The position numbers and the translations under genes are program-made. Shown here in pieces: positions 1 through 5,708 of a stretch of DNA of 8,523 nt (positions are counted from its first letter, which is position 1; the number at the start of each line of letters is the position of its first letter). The stretch comes from Planctomycetales bacterium (GTDB lineage: Bacteria; Planctomycetota; Phycisphaerae; SM23-33): NCBI GenBank assembly GCA_030592655.1, contig JAUVIQ010000139.1:1-8523 (forward strand), in the 5' to 3' direction. Below the pieces are notes generated by a model. The model made no database searches and was not told the origin of the DNA. It saw nothing but the letters and a program-made list of their open reading frames with translations.

Positions 1-503
1 ATGCTAAACGGCTTTACGGGTATTTTTTCCGGGCGACCAGGTCGCATCACGATGCCGAAGACCTGGTGGGCGAATTAATGGTGCGCCTGGTACGGAAGAT
101 AGGCGAATATGATGATCGTGGCAAATTCGAGCCCTGGATGTTTCGCATTGCCGCCAATCTCGTCCGGGACCGCATCCGGCGGATTAAGGTCAGGCCAAAG
201 CCGATGTCGCTGGATAGCGGCGACGACGAGCAGGTCGGCCTGGGCGAGACAATCAGCGGAGCCGACTGCCCGGTCGATTCCGGACTCCTTGCCGGCGAGA
301 ACCGCAGCGCCCTGGATGCCGCACTGGCGCAGCTGCCGGAGAAGTCCAGGCAAATGATCCTGTTGAGGCATTTCGGCGATATGAGTTTCAAGGAGATTGC
401 GAAAATCTATAACTGCCCGGTCGGTACGGTACTGGCGAGGGTGCACCGGGCATTGAAAACGCTGCGAAAGGTGCTGGAGACGAGTGATGAATCTGAACGA
501 TAA
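1..503 (+). CDS. ECF-type RNA polymerase sigma factor, 5' end outside window
   Basis: The reading frame is open from base 3 (bases 1-2 belong to a cut codon), so the true start lies upstream; the GTG at 66 falls inside conserved sigma region 2. The 166 visible residues hold sigma region 2 (HHDAEDLVGE, then KFEPWMFRIAANLVRDRIRR, matching the -10 recognition and DNA-melting helices) and, after a variable linker, region 4 (LDAALAQLPEKSRQMILLRH, then MSFKEIAKIYNCPVGTVLAR), the helix-turn-helix that reads the -35 element. Only these two sigma domains are present, as in the ECF group. It would direct RNA polymerase to a stress or envelope regulon. The stop overlaps the next gene by 17 bases, indicating translational coupling with a probable anti-sigma factor. 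The family is certain; the regulon is unknown. Confidence 0.93.
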   Translation, partial: AKRLYGYFFRATRSHHDAEDLVGELMVRLVRKIGEYDDRGKFEPWMFRIAANLVRDRIRRIKVRPKPMSLDSGDDEQVGLGETISGADCPVDSGLLAGENRSALDAALAQLPEKSRQMILLRHFGDMSFKEIAKIYNCPVGTVLARVHRALKTLRKVLETSDESER

Positions 504-1050
504 TGATTATGAACTCATCGCACGCCGGCTGGACGGTGAGGACGTTGTCCTGACCGAAGCCCAGCAGGCTTTGGCGGATGAAATATCCGCCGACGCCGAG
601 GCTGTCGGTATGGCGATGGACATCGACCTTCCGGGCGGGACGCTCCACCGGATTAACGCCCGTATGAAGCAAGGCCTCCGCGAGCGCAAACCCGTGAGGA
701 TGTGGTTACGCTGGACAGGCGCAGCCGCTGCCGTAGCGGCTGCCGTTATCGTCGCGGTAGTTATCATGCAGCCGGAACCGAAAACCCCCGGCACGCTGAC
801 TCAGTACCCGACCGGCCCTGACAACAGCGAACAGTTTGTTTATAATACCATCACCGACGACGATCTGGACTTCCGCGTCGAGGCGTTTTCCGATGAATTG
901 GACGATGCCAGAACCGCGCTGCTGATGGATGATGATTTTTCAGACGAACTTGCGATGGCGTCGGCCGAGCAGGAGATGGAAGAATTATTCCTCGACGACA
1001 ACGGCCCGGAAACGTGGATAGAACAGTATAATGGGGAAGCCCCCTTGTAA
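487..1050 (+). CDS. Single-pass membrane protein, probable anti-sigma factor
   Basis: This 187-residue protein starts inside the end of the sigma gene. ATG 487 is preferred over GTG 484 because GGAG at 476-479 sits 7 bases before it. Residues 1-70 form a polar cytoplasmic domain, about 75-94 form one Ala/Val-rich transmembrane helix (starting near WTGAAAAV), and the rest is a strongly acidic outer domain rich in Asp and Glu (TDDDLDF, MDDDFSDEL). That topology, and the overlap with an ECF sigma gene, fit a membrane anti-sigma factor. The usual zinc anti-sigma signature (HxxxCxxC) is absent; the protein has no cysteine at all, so membership of that family is not supported. The role is inferred from position and topology, not from recognised homology. 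Confidence 0.72.
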   Translation: MNLNDNDYELIARRLDGEDVVLTEAQQALADEISADAEAVGMAMDIDLPGGTLHRINARMKQGLRERKPVRMWLRWTGAAAAVAAAVIVAVVIMQPEPKTPGTLTQYPTGPDNSEQFVYNTITDDDLDFRVEAFSDELDDARTALLMDDDFSDELAMASAEQEMEELFLDDNGPETWIEQYNGEAPL

Positions 1051-1082
1051 TAATACGGTATCGATTGAAAGAGAGACTCGCC

Positions 1083-1769
1083 ATGGTAAACAAACGACTT
1101 GCGGCATTGATAACAGCCATTGTGGCAGCGGCGGTGATTGTACCGGCGTATCTGCGAGCGGGTAGCGAACCGACTTCGGGGACGAGCGCCCGCAGCGTCG
1201 CGGACGACCGGAAACCTCTCCGCCGACGCCGAGCACGCGAGGGTCGGCCCATGCATCGAATCTTCGAGGAAGACCGCTTTACAAAGGAGAAGGTCAAGGA
1301 GGTGCTGGCCTTCGCGAAAAAGCATTTTCCCGACGAGCACGAGCGGATTCAATCGCTCCGCAAGGAGAACCCGCGTCAGGCCCGGCGTGCGCTTCGTCGG
1401 ATGTGGTGGTTATACAAGCGTGTTCGCCACCTTCCTGAGGAGATACAGGCCGCTGCCGTGGCGAAGCATCGCCTCAATATCGCTATCTTCAGGATGCACA
1501 GACAAATTATCCAGGCAACCGACCAGGGCGAAAAAGCGAAACTGAAAAAGAAACTCCGCGACCTTCTCGGCAAGCAGTTCGACAACGACCAGGCCGTTAA
1601 GGAATATAAGGTCAAACGCCTTGCCCAGGAACTCGCCAAACTGAAGGCCGAGATTGAACAGCGCAAAAAAGACCGCAAGAAGATTATTTCCAAACGTCTT
1701 GAAATGCTGATGAAACCGAGGCCAGCCGCCGGGCGCGAGTTTCGCAAACCAAAACCCGTGGACGAGTAA
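1083..1769 (+). CDS. Secreted basic helical protein of unknown function
   Basis: The start is set at ATG 1083, which has GAGAG at 1071-1075 upstream and gives a clean signal peptide; an upstream TTG at 1065 would add six residues and is less likely. Of 228 residues, about 1-26 form a signal peptide (MVNKRLAALITAIVAAAVIV, then PAYLRAGS). A basic linker (RKPLRRRRAREGR) follows, then a long Lys/Arg/Glu-rich helical region from about 66 to 210 with probable coiled coil near 145-205 (KAKLKKKLRDLL, QELAKLKAEIEQRKKD). It lies 32 bases after the anti-sigma-like gene and is probably in the same operon. Small helical envelope proteins of the CpxP/Spy/ZraP type often accompany envelope-stress regulators, and this protein has that general build, but no LTxxQ motif was found. 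Its function is not recognised. Confidence 0.75.
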   Translation: MVNKRLAALITAIVAAAVIVPAYLRAGSEPTSGTSARSVADDRKPLRRRRAREGRPMHRIFEEDRFTKEKVKEVLAFAKKHFPDEHERIQSLRKENPRQARRALRRMWWLYKRVRHLPEEIQAAAVAKHRLNIAIFRMHRQIIQATDQGEKAKLKKKLRDLLGKQFDNDQAVKEYKVKRLAQELAKLKAEIEQRKKDRKKIISKRLEMLMKPRPAAGREFRKPKPVDE

Positions 1770-1808
1770 TCTTTTCGGGAACGAAACCCCGCTCCCTTCC
1801 GGTCGCGG

Positions 1809-1844
1809 CTAGCGAAATCACCCCGCTAGGGCAAACCTACGCCC
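1809..1844 (+). terminator. Two adjacent weak hairpins after the sigma operon
   Basis: CTAGCG (1809-1814) pairs with CGCTAG (1824-1829), and immediately after it GGGC (1829-1832) pairs with GCCC (1841-1844), followed by a T-rich stretch (TGATATATTTCTTCTGTTT). The stems are short and compete for bases 1829, so this is only a possible terminator for the operon ending at 1769. Confidence 0.25.
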
Positions 1845-1872
1845 TGATATATTTCTTCTGTTTCCCCCTAAA

Positions 1873-1897
1873 CCCAAATCCCTAGTCCCAAATCCCT
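1873..1897. repeat. Direct repeat CCCAAATCCCT, two copies 14 bp apart
   Basis: CCCAAATCCCT occurs at 1873-1883 and again at 1887-1897 in the gap between the sigma operon and the metallophosphoesterase gene. It occupies the place where a -35 box would be for the promoter at 1903. It may be a regulator site or simple slippage; nothing decides between them. Confidence 0.5.
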
Positions 1898-1902
1898 GCT
1901 TT

Positions 1903-1911
1903 TGATATAAT
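1903..1911 (+). promoter_or_regulatory. Extended -10 promoter, predicted leaderless start
   Basis: TGATATAAT is a perfect extended -10 element (TGnTATAAT), with TATAAT at 1906-1911. No good -35 is present at 16-18 bases spacing, which an extended -10 does not need. Counting from the box, +1 falls at 1918, which is the G of the GTG start codon of the next gene. No Shine-Dalgarno sequence precedes that GTG. Confidence 0.6.
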
Positions 1912-1917
1912 GATGCT

Positions 1918-2841
1918 GTGAAACACAAGGCCTCGTTGATATTGCTCGTCTGCATTGTTCTTGCCGGTGTTCTGGCAGCGGGAATAATGCTTTCCCCTTC
2001 ATTGTCGTGCACGCAGCCGCGTAAGGTGGCCGATTACAATCCGCACGTTGCCCCAGCCCCGCGCCGGGGAGGCCTGGACGTAACATTCATCGTTGCCGCC
2101 GACACGCACTTCGGATATCGCGATATTGCAAAAACCAACAAGCGCCAGATACGCGCGATGAACGCTGTTGCGGGGAAGTCTTATCCCGGAGGTATCGGCG
2201 GGAAGGTTTCCAGGCCTGAATGGGTGATTGTCGCCGGCGACCTGACGGACAACGGCAGAAAGGGCGAATGGGAGGAGTTCGAGAGCCACTACGGATTCAC
2301 GGGAAAAGACGCCCTGTTGAAGTTCCCGGTCTATGCCGGCACCGGAAATCACGACCGATGGAGCGGCGATAACGGGATCGTCATGCAGAAGGTCCGCGCA
2401 CGCCACGGCAGCCTGTATTATTCGTGGAATCACGGCGACCTGCACACGATATGCCTGGATGAAGCTCCGAATAAGAAGGGGCTGTTCTGGCTGAAGAAGG
2501 ACCTCGCCGATACCGGTACGGACCGCCCGATTATCATCTTTCTGCACTTCCCGTTCACCGGCCCGTACTCGGATTCCAACTGGTTCGGGGATGAGGAGAA
2601 GGAGCAGTTCGCCGAGGCCATGGAGGGTTTCAACGTGATTGGTATTTTTCATGGCCACTATCACGCATCTTCGCATTACGAGTGGAAGGGCTTTGATATT
2701 TACAACGTCGGCTCGCCGAAGCACAGCTGGCGGAGTTTCGCGGTAGTCCACGTTACCGACAGCCGCCTGACCGTAGTCGAGCGCCATTGGGGTGGGCTGT
2801 GGGATTACTGGGGATGGAAACACAGCAAGGCGATTAACTAA
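1918..2841 (+). CDS. Calcineurin-like metallophosphoesterase, exported or membrane-anchored
   Basis: This 307-residue protein carries the full set of metallophosphoesterase motifs: D62-x-H64 (ADTHFG), G107-D108 with D111-N112 (GDLTDNG), G143-N-H-D146, H210 (FLHFP) and G246-H-Y-H249. These residues hold a two-metal centre that hydrolyses phosphate esters; the natural substrate cannot be told. Residues 5-24 form a hydrophobic signal peptide or anchor, so it acts outside the cytoplasm. C31 follows this segment, but the preceding residues (PSLSC) do not match a good lipobox. The start is GTG with no ribosome binding site, placed at the predicted transcription start. Its TAA stop (2839-2841) overlaps the first base pairs of repeat R1, so the cassette repeat begins exactly at the gene end. 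It appears to be transcribed alone. Confidence 0.9.
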   Translation: MKHKASLILLVCIVLAGVLAAGIMLSPSLSCTQPRKVADYNPHVAPAPRRGGLDVTFIVAADTHFGYRDIAKTNKRQIRAMNAVAGKSYPGGIGGKVSRPEWVIVAGDLTDNGRKGEWEEFESHYGFTGKDALLKFPVYAGTGNHDRWSGDNGIVMQKVRARHGSLYYSWNHGDLHTICLDEAPNKKGLFWLKKDLADTGTDRPIIIFLHFPFTGPYSDSNWFGDEEKEQFAEAMEGFNVIGIFHGHYHASSHYEWKGFDIYNVGSPKHSWRSFAVVHVTDSRLTVVERHWGGLWDYWGWKHSKAIN

Positions 2842-2912
2842 ATAGGGGACGCTAACCTATTTTGCGATTGGCAAACTGCCGATTGACACTGATACCGATT
2901 GGAATGACAGGG
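2840..2912 (+). repeat. Repeat R1, first of four cassette-associated repeats
   Basis: This copy aligns with 3166-3236 (R2), 5621-5691 (R3) and about 6510-6579 (R4). It opens with an inverted repeat AAATAGG (2840-2846) / CCTATTT (2856-2862) around GGACGCTAA, then carries GATTG motifs at about 15-base intervals. The promoter-like positions read TTGGCA (2868-2873) and GATACC (2891-2896), each one base away from the other copies. The opening hairpin followed by TTTT could also end transcription of the metallophosphoesterase gene. Confidence 0.85.
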
Positions 2913-2953
2913 TGCAGTAATTTTATCAATGCCGTAATGGAGCAATACCAATG
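2906..2953 (+). pseudogene. Remnant of a zeta-toxin-type kinase gene
   Basis: Between R1 and the antitoxin-like gene lie three pieces that match the intact kinase gene further right. GACAGGGTGC (2906-2915) equals 5801-5810; TTTTATCAATGCCG (2921-2934) equals 5816-5829, the codons around TGCNDFINA; and TAATGGAGCAATACCAATG (2935-2953) equals 6277-6295, the last codons of the kinase. The Walker A region and nearly all the rest are missing. The left junction lies at GACAGGG, which the repeat itself and the kinase gene nearly share (GATAGGG in R3), pointing to deletion between short direct repeats. About 560 bases are lost relative to the intact cassette. Confidence 0.8.
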
Positions 2954-3136
2954 ATTGATAAGGAAACACACGAACTGGCTATGCGTGGTGAACGCTTATT
3001 GCGTAAGGCTGTACGGGATGAACTTCGCCACAAGGCCAAGCTCGATCAATACGTGATCATCAATCGTAATGGTAAGCCGTGCAAAGTGCCCGCCGAGGAA
3101 GCACTCCGCGAGGCAGAACAAACAGGTAATCCATAA
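2951..3136 (+). CDS. Solitary zeta-associated antitoxin-like protein, copy 1
   Basis: This intact 61-residue protein (MIDKETHELAMRGERLLRKA at the N-terminus, YVIINRNGKPCKVPAEEALR near the C-terminus) has a charged helical first half and a short beta-like segment typical of the small partner encoded after zeta-type kinases. It differs from the copy at 6293 by two residues, L9 in place of Q and H27 in place of Y, and by 7 bases in 186. The ribosome binding site TGGAG (2938-2942) is preserved, 8 bases before ATG. Its toxin partner upstream is destroyed, so it is an orphan. It could still neutralise the kinase of the right-hand cassette, or be a relic with little time to decay. The antitoxin role is inferred from gene order and not from a recognised antitoxin fold. 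Confidence 0.8.
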   Translation: MIDKETHELAMRGERLLRKAVRDELRHKAKLDQYVIINRNGKPCKVPAEEALREAEQTGNP

Positions 3137-3165
3137 ATCTTAAAGCGAAAGGAACATCTCGTGGC

Positions 3166-3275
3166 AATAGGAAACGCTAACCTATGTCGCGATTGACAAA
3201 CCGCCGATTGACACTGATACTGATTGGAATGACAGGGAGAAAAGGCGAAAACAGGTTCTCGCCCCCCATTTTCAC
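3166..3275 (+). repeat. Repeat R2 with terminal inverted repeats
   Basis: The left end (ATAGG 3167-3171, CGCTAACCTATGTCGC following) and the right end (GCGAAAACAGGTTCTCGCC, then CCCCATTTTC) are imperfect inverted copies of each other. The middle matches R1, R3 and R4. The roughly 110-bp unit, with no coding capacity, resembles a MITE or REP-type element. The stretch before it (3137-3165) is also shared with the tail of the right-hand cassette (CTTAAAGC, AAAGGAACA, TGGCAATAG). Confidence 0.7.
3193..3221 (+). promoter_or_regulatory. Promoter-like pair inside R2
   Basis: TTGACA (3193-3198) and GATACT (3216-3221) are 17 bases apart. The first box is perfect and the second matches 4 of 6 bases. 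Predicted transcription would start near 3228 and run into the membrane-protein gene at 3300 with a leader of about 72 bases. Confidence 0.5.
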
Positions 3276-3299
3276 AAAAGTCAGCATAAGGAGCCAGTC

Positions 3300-3530
3300 A
3301 TGTCAAACCGCAAGCTCGCCGCAATTCACTGGACGATATGGATTAACATGATCCTGTGGCTGATGGCATTCGGTGCTGTCATGGCTCCGTTGTCGCCCGA
3401 GCATGCTGGTTACCCGAAGTATATTATCGGCGGGGGCCTTCTTTTTTCTGCGTTTGTTCAGCATTGGGCGTATTACCGCCTCCGCAAATGGCTCCAAGCC
3501 AAATCGACGCCTGCAAATCCGACAGGATAA
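3300..3530 (+). CDS. Small two-TM membrane protein of unknown function
   Basis: This 76-residue protein has a strong ribosome binding site, AAGGAG at 3288-3293, and ATG 3300. Residues about 10-31 (WTIWINMILWLMAFGAVMAP) and 41-60 (YIIGGGLLFSAFVQHWAYYR) are hydrophobic helices joined by a short loop, and the C-terminus is basic (RLRKWLQAK), so both ends are probably cytoplasmic. No family is recognised. It follows R2 directly, in the same position that the 154-residue membrane protein holds after R4, although the two proteins do not look alike. It may be read from the R2 promoter. Confidence 0.7.
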   Translation: MSNRKLAAIHWTIWINMILWLMAFGAVMAPLSPEHAGYPKYIIGGGLLFSAFVQHWAYYRLRKWLQAKSTPANPTG

Positions 3531-3535
3531 TAGGA

Positions 3536-3669
3536 TACGGAATTGGGGACAGTCGCTACGACTTTTTCAACAACCCCTCGCTAACCTATTTTTCAGAAGG
3601 TGGGGCCATTAGGGACAGATACCTTAATTCACGGTTTCTCTTATCTCCGCGGCCTACGGGGAATCCGGG
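3536..3669. repeat. REP-like debris after the 3300 gene, with a short hairpin and T-run
   Basis: No gene is seen here. AGTCG (3551-3555) and CGACT (3559-3563) form a tight hairpin running into TTTTT (3563-3567), a possible weak terminator for the gene at 3300. CGCTAACCTATTTTTCA (3579-3595) repeats the R left-end motif, and GGGACAGATACCTTAATTCAC (3611 onward) shares TTAATTCAC with 4627-4635 on the other side of the minus-strand gene. GGGGACAG (3545-3552) has an inverted partner CTGTCCCC at 4584-4591. Confidence 0.5.
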
Positions 3670-4557
3670 CTAGGCCACGGCATCCATGATACCGACGATC
3701 TCTTCAGCCTGGTCTTGGGTATCGTCGGTCGGCTCGGCAGGGCCGGTGAGTTCCTCGTAAATGGAAAGGAATTTCTCGTAGGCCACACCGTTACCTCGCG
3801 GCAGCGACGGCGGAGACAGGATCGACGAAGCCACCAGTGCCTCGTTGACCTGAACCATGCCGGCATCGAACGCATCCTTCAGGGCGTCCAGTACGGACGG
3901 TCCGACGGCAGGCTCGGCCACCACAGGCTCGGAAGGCAGGTCGGCGGGCTCGGCCACCACAGGCTCGGAAGGCAGGTCGGCGGGCTCGGTCGGCGCCGAG
4001 GGCGCCAGCAGTGTCTCCAACGGGTCCGTGAGACCGTCAAAGGCTGACTGCAGCCCGTTCGTCAGCGCCTCTTCGTCCACGCCCGGAGCCGTGTTGGATT
4101 GCTCGACGGCCTCGTCCACGGCCTGTTCGAACGCTTGCTGAAGCTCGCCAACTGCGATCGCCTGCTCCTCGCTCAAGGCGCCCGACGAGGCCAACTCATC
4201 CAGCCGAACTCCCACAGCCTCAATGAGGGCGCCTGCGGCCTCTGCGGAGGCGGCCCTGGCCGCCTCGGTTTGCAGCGCCTCCAACTCGTCGTGGAAGACG
4301 ATCCGCAAACGTATGTCCGCCACGCCCCTGAAGTGACCGTCTATCAGCAGCCGCAGCACTCCGGGCAGGTTCTCCTGCTCGACCTGCTCCTCGTTGCCCT
4401 CTATCACCGCCGGCTCCACCACCGGCAACTCGATCGTCTCGGTTGCGGGCTCGGCCAGCGAAGGGACAGGTGCCTGGAGCGGCTCCTCTACCGGCCCGAG
4501 GGCGGAAGCAGAAAAATACGGGTTAAATGAATCGCTACCTACGGGTCCAACCAGCAT
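3670..4557 (-). CDS. Pro/Glu/Ala-rich protein of unknown function with an internal repeat
   Basis: The 295-residue protein starts at ATG 4557, with GGGAG seven bases upstream on the minus strand. There is no signal peptide and no transmembrane helix. The N-terminus (MLVGPVGSDSFNPYFSASAL) is followed by a Pro/Glu-rich linker (residues 20-60), a more ordered central part (LPGVLRLLIDGHFRGVADIR, about 64-83), then Ala/Glu-rich helices to about 180. Next comes a Pro-rich spacer holding two exact copies of EPADLPSEPVVA, and a final helical section ending in GNGVAYEKFLSIYEELTG and an acidic tail. The alternation of helical and Pro-rich parts suggests a scaffold or spacer protein, but no family is recognised. 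REP-like repeats lie on both sides. Being opposite to its left neighbours and next to another minus gene, it may share a transcript with the gene at 4663-5508. Confidence 0.75.
   Translation of the reverse strand: MLVGPVGSDSFNPYFSASALGPVEEPLQAPVPSLAEPATETIELPVVEPAVIEGNEEQVEQENLPGVLRLLIDGHFRGVADIRLRIVFHDELEALQTEAARAASAEAAGALIEAVGVRLDELASSGALSEEQAIAVGELQQAFEQAVDEAVEQSNTAPGVDEEALTNGLQSAFDGLTDPLETLLAPSAPTEPADLPSEPVVAEPADLPSEPVVAEPAVGPSVLDALKDAFDAGMVQVNEALVASSILSPPSLPRGNGVAYEKFLSIYEELTGPAEPTDDTQDQAEEIVGIMDAVA
3911..3982. repeat. 36-bp perfect tandem duplication inside a coding gene
   Basis: Bases 3911-3946 are repeated exactly at 3947-3982, and a third partial unit (GGCTCGG) starts at 3983. The unit is 36 bases, a multiple of three, and encodes EPADLPSEPVVA in the minus-strand gene, so it keeps frame. 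The exact identity points to a recent slippage event. Confidence 0.9.
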
Positions 4558-4581
4558 CGTGATACTCCCAAACTGGGCCGG

Positions 4582-4662
4582 GCTCTGTCCCCGGCATCGG
4601 ACATTGTCTTTTTCATTGAAGGGGACTTAATTCACGTCCCCTTAATTCCCCATACCGACAGC
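4582..4662. repeat. REP-like inverted repeats between the two minus-strand genes
   Basis: AAGGGGAC (4619-4626) and GTCCCCTT (4636-4643) form an 8-bp stem around TTAATTCAC, and a further TTAATTCCCC follows. CTGTCCCC (4584-4591) is also present. The motif CCTATTTTTCA (4662-4672) overlaps the last codons and stop of the gene that ends at 4663. The hairpin could terminate that gene, but no T-run follows on the minus strand. Confidence 0.5.
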
Positions 4663-5508
4663 CTATTTTTCAAGAGGGGGTTCTTTGGTGGTCGGATTCA
4701 AATCCGGGCCGAAGTCCGGAACCGCCGCCTCCTGGCTCGGGGTGTGGGTTCCTTCGTATGGCATCGAGTTATCGAACGCCGGAGCCGACATACTCTCTTG
4801 TTCCTCGTCTTCTTCTTCCTCGACGAATCCCAGCGGCGTACTTCGAGCGGCGATTCCACAGCCCGCCAGCAGAACGTACATCCCCAGCGAACCCCAGAGC
4901 CAAACAGTGCCCTTGGTCTTGATGATTTTCTTCATCTGGCTTCTGGCCTCTCGCAGGCCAGTGGGACAGGGCGTCGGCCCGCCGCCGCAGCTCCCCTTGG
5001 GGATCTGATCCTGCATGTCGTCTATCGCGTCGTCCACGTAGTCGATGGACGCCGCCATAAGAATAACCACCGTCCCGGCGATCCCAATCAGCAGCAACCA
5101 CGTGCCGACCGTTCCGGTTTTTGCCTTGCCCCTCACCCCAAACCAGCCAAGAACCAGCGCCAGGGCAGGCAGCACCAGGCCCAGGTACAGCCAGGTCCTG
5201 CTCTTGAGGGGTGGCTTGTCGGAACCGACAGGGTTGTTCTGCTGGGCATAGGCAGCCTCCAGCGAGATATTTCCTCCGGCCAGTTCCCATCCGCTGGCTT
5301 GGCCGATCTTCGCGGTTATTTCGGGGATGGCCCCGGTCTGCGCCGTCATCGGCATCCCCGTAGCGTTGGACCCCTGCATCGACTTGGTGAACTGACCGGC
5401 GTCGCAGGAGACTTTCAGCCAGGGCGTGAAGAAGAAAGCTATCAGAAGCAGTGCAATTGGAAGCGACACGATCACGCTGGTGCGAGGTTTTGAGTTGTTT
5501 TGGGCCAT
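4663..5508 (-). CDS. Four-TM membrane protein of unknown function
   Basis: The start is taken as ATG 5508, giving 281 residues beginning MAQNNSKPRTSVIVSLPIAL; a TTG nine codons upstream is possible but gives a poorer N-terminus. AAGGA lies 9 bases before the ATG. Hydrophobic helices lie near residues 11-29, 105-125, 133-153 and 202-221. A 75-residue loop between helices 1 and 2 and a loop holding CGGGPTPC between helices 3 and 4 would lie on the same, outer side, where the two cysteines could pair. The C-terminus is acidic (FVEEEEDEEQE) and ends in a Pro-rich stretch. The stop codon TAG is made by the repeat motif AAATAGG. No family is recognised. It points toward the gene at 3670-4557. Confidence 0.78.
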   Translation of the reverse strand: MAQNNSKPRTSVIVSLPIALLLIAFFFTPWLKVSCDAGQFTKSMQGSNATGMPMTAQTGAIPEITAKIGQASGWELAGGNISLEAAYAQQNNPVGSDKPPLKSRTWLYLGLVLPALALVLGWFGVRGKAKTGTVGTWLLLIGIAGTVVILMAASIDYVDDAIDDMQDQIPKGSCGGGPTPCPTGLREARSQMKKIIKTKGTVWLWGSLGMYVLLAGCGIAARSTPLGFVEEEEDEEQESMSAPAFDNSMPYEGTHTPSQEAAVPDFGPDLNPTTKEPPLEK

Positions 5509-5523
5509 GTCCGGGCATCCTTG

Positions 5524-5529
5524 ATTATA
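5524..5529 (-). promoter_or_regulatory. Candidate -10 box for the minus-strand membrane protein
   Basis: TATAAT reads on the minus strand at 5529-5524. No good -35 lies 16-18 bases upstream. It predicts transcription starting near 5517, only about 9 bases before ATG 5508 and just after the AAGGA sequence, so either the box or the ribosome binding site may be accidental. Confidence 0.4.
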
Positions 5530-5620
5530 GTGCAAGTAGTGCGTAACTTATCTGGAATACGTATATTTGCTTCTCGGGCAGATTTGGGGGTAACATTAGT
5601 TGTAATAACCACTACTATGG

Positions 5621-5699
5621 AAATAGGACGCTAACCTATGTTGCGATTGACAAACTGCCGATTGACGCTGATACTGATTGGAATGATAGGGAAAAGGAC
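5621..5699 (+). repeat. Repeat R3, upstream of the intact kinase gene
   Basis: This copy begins AAATAGG at 5621 and has the short inverted repeat ATAGG (5623-5627) / CCTAT (5635-5639). Three GATTG motifs follow at 5645, 5660 and 5676, about 15-16 bases apart. Unlike R2 and R4 it lacks the right-hand inverted end and instead runs straight into the kinase gene, so it forms the left border of the cassette. The 112 bases before it (5509-5620) hold no gene beyond the minus-strand start signals. Confidence 0.85.
5647..5675 (+). promoter_or_regulatory. Promoter-like pair inside R3 for the kinase-antitoxin operon
   Basis: TTGACA (5647-5652) and GATACT (5670-5675) are separated by 17 bases. Transcription would start near 5682, leaving a 27-base leader that contains AAGGA (5694-5698), 10 bases before the kinase ATG. 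The CGATTGAC motif overlapping the -35 box recurs at 5659-5666 in the spacer, a possible operator. Confidence 0.55.
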
Positions 5700-5708
5700 T
5701 GGTTCCGA

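Noticed and set aside
1999..2823. 274-codon open frame antisense to the metallophosphoesterase
   Set aside because: The plus strand carries all five metallophosphoesterase motifs; the antisense frame has no recognisable content.
3356..3673. Plus-strand open frames overlapping and following the 76-residue gene
   Set aside because: They run through REP-like repeats and lack a ribosome binding site; the frame from 3300 has AAGGAG and two membrane helices.
3911..3982. 36-bp repeats as a CRISPR array
   Set aside because: The units are directly adjacent with no spacers and code in frame for EPADLPSEPVVA.
4744..5518. Long open frames (249 codons) on the plus strand and in another minus frame over the four-TM gene
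   Set aside because: Their translations are Arg/Gly/Ser-rich without domains, while the frame 5508-4663 gives four clean transmembrane helices and a ribosome binding site. An ATG at 5518 close to the predicted transcript start opens one of them but is judged accidental.
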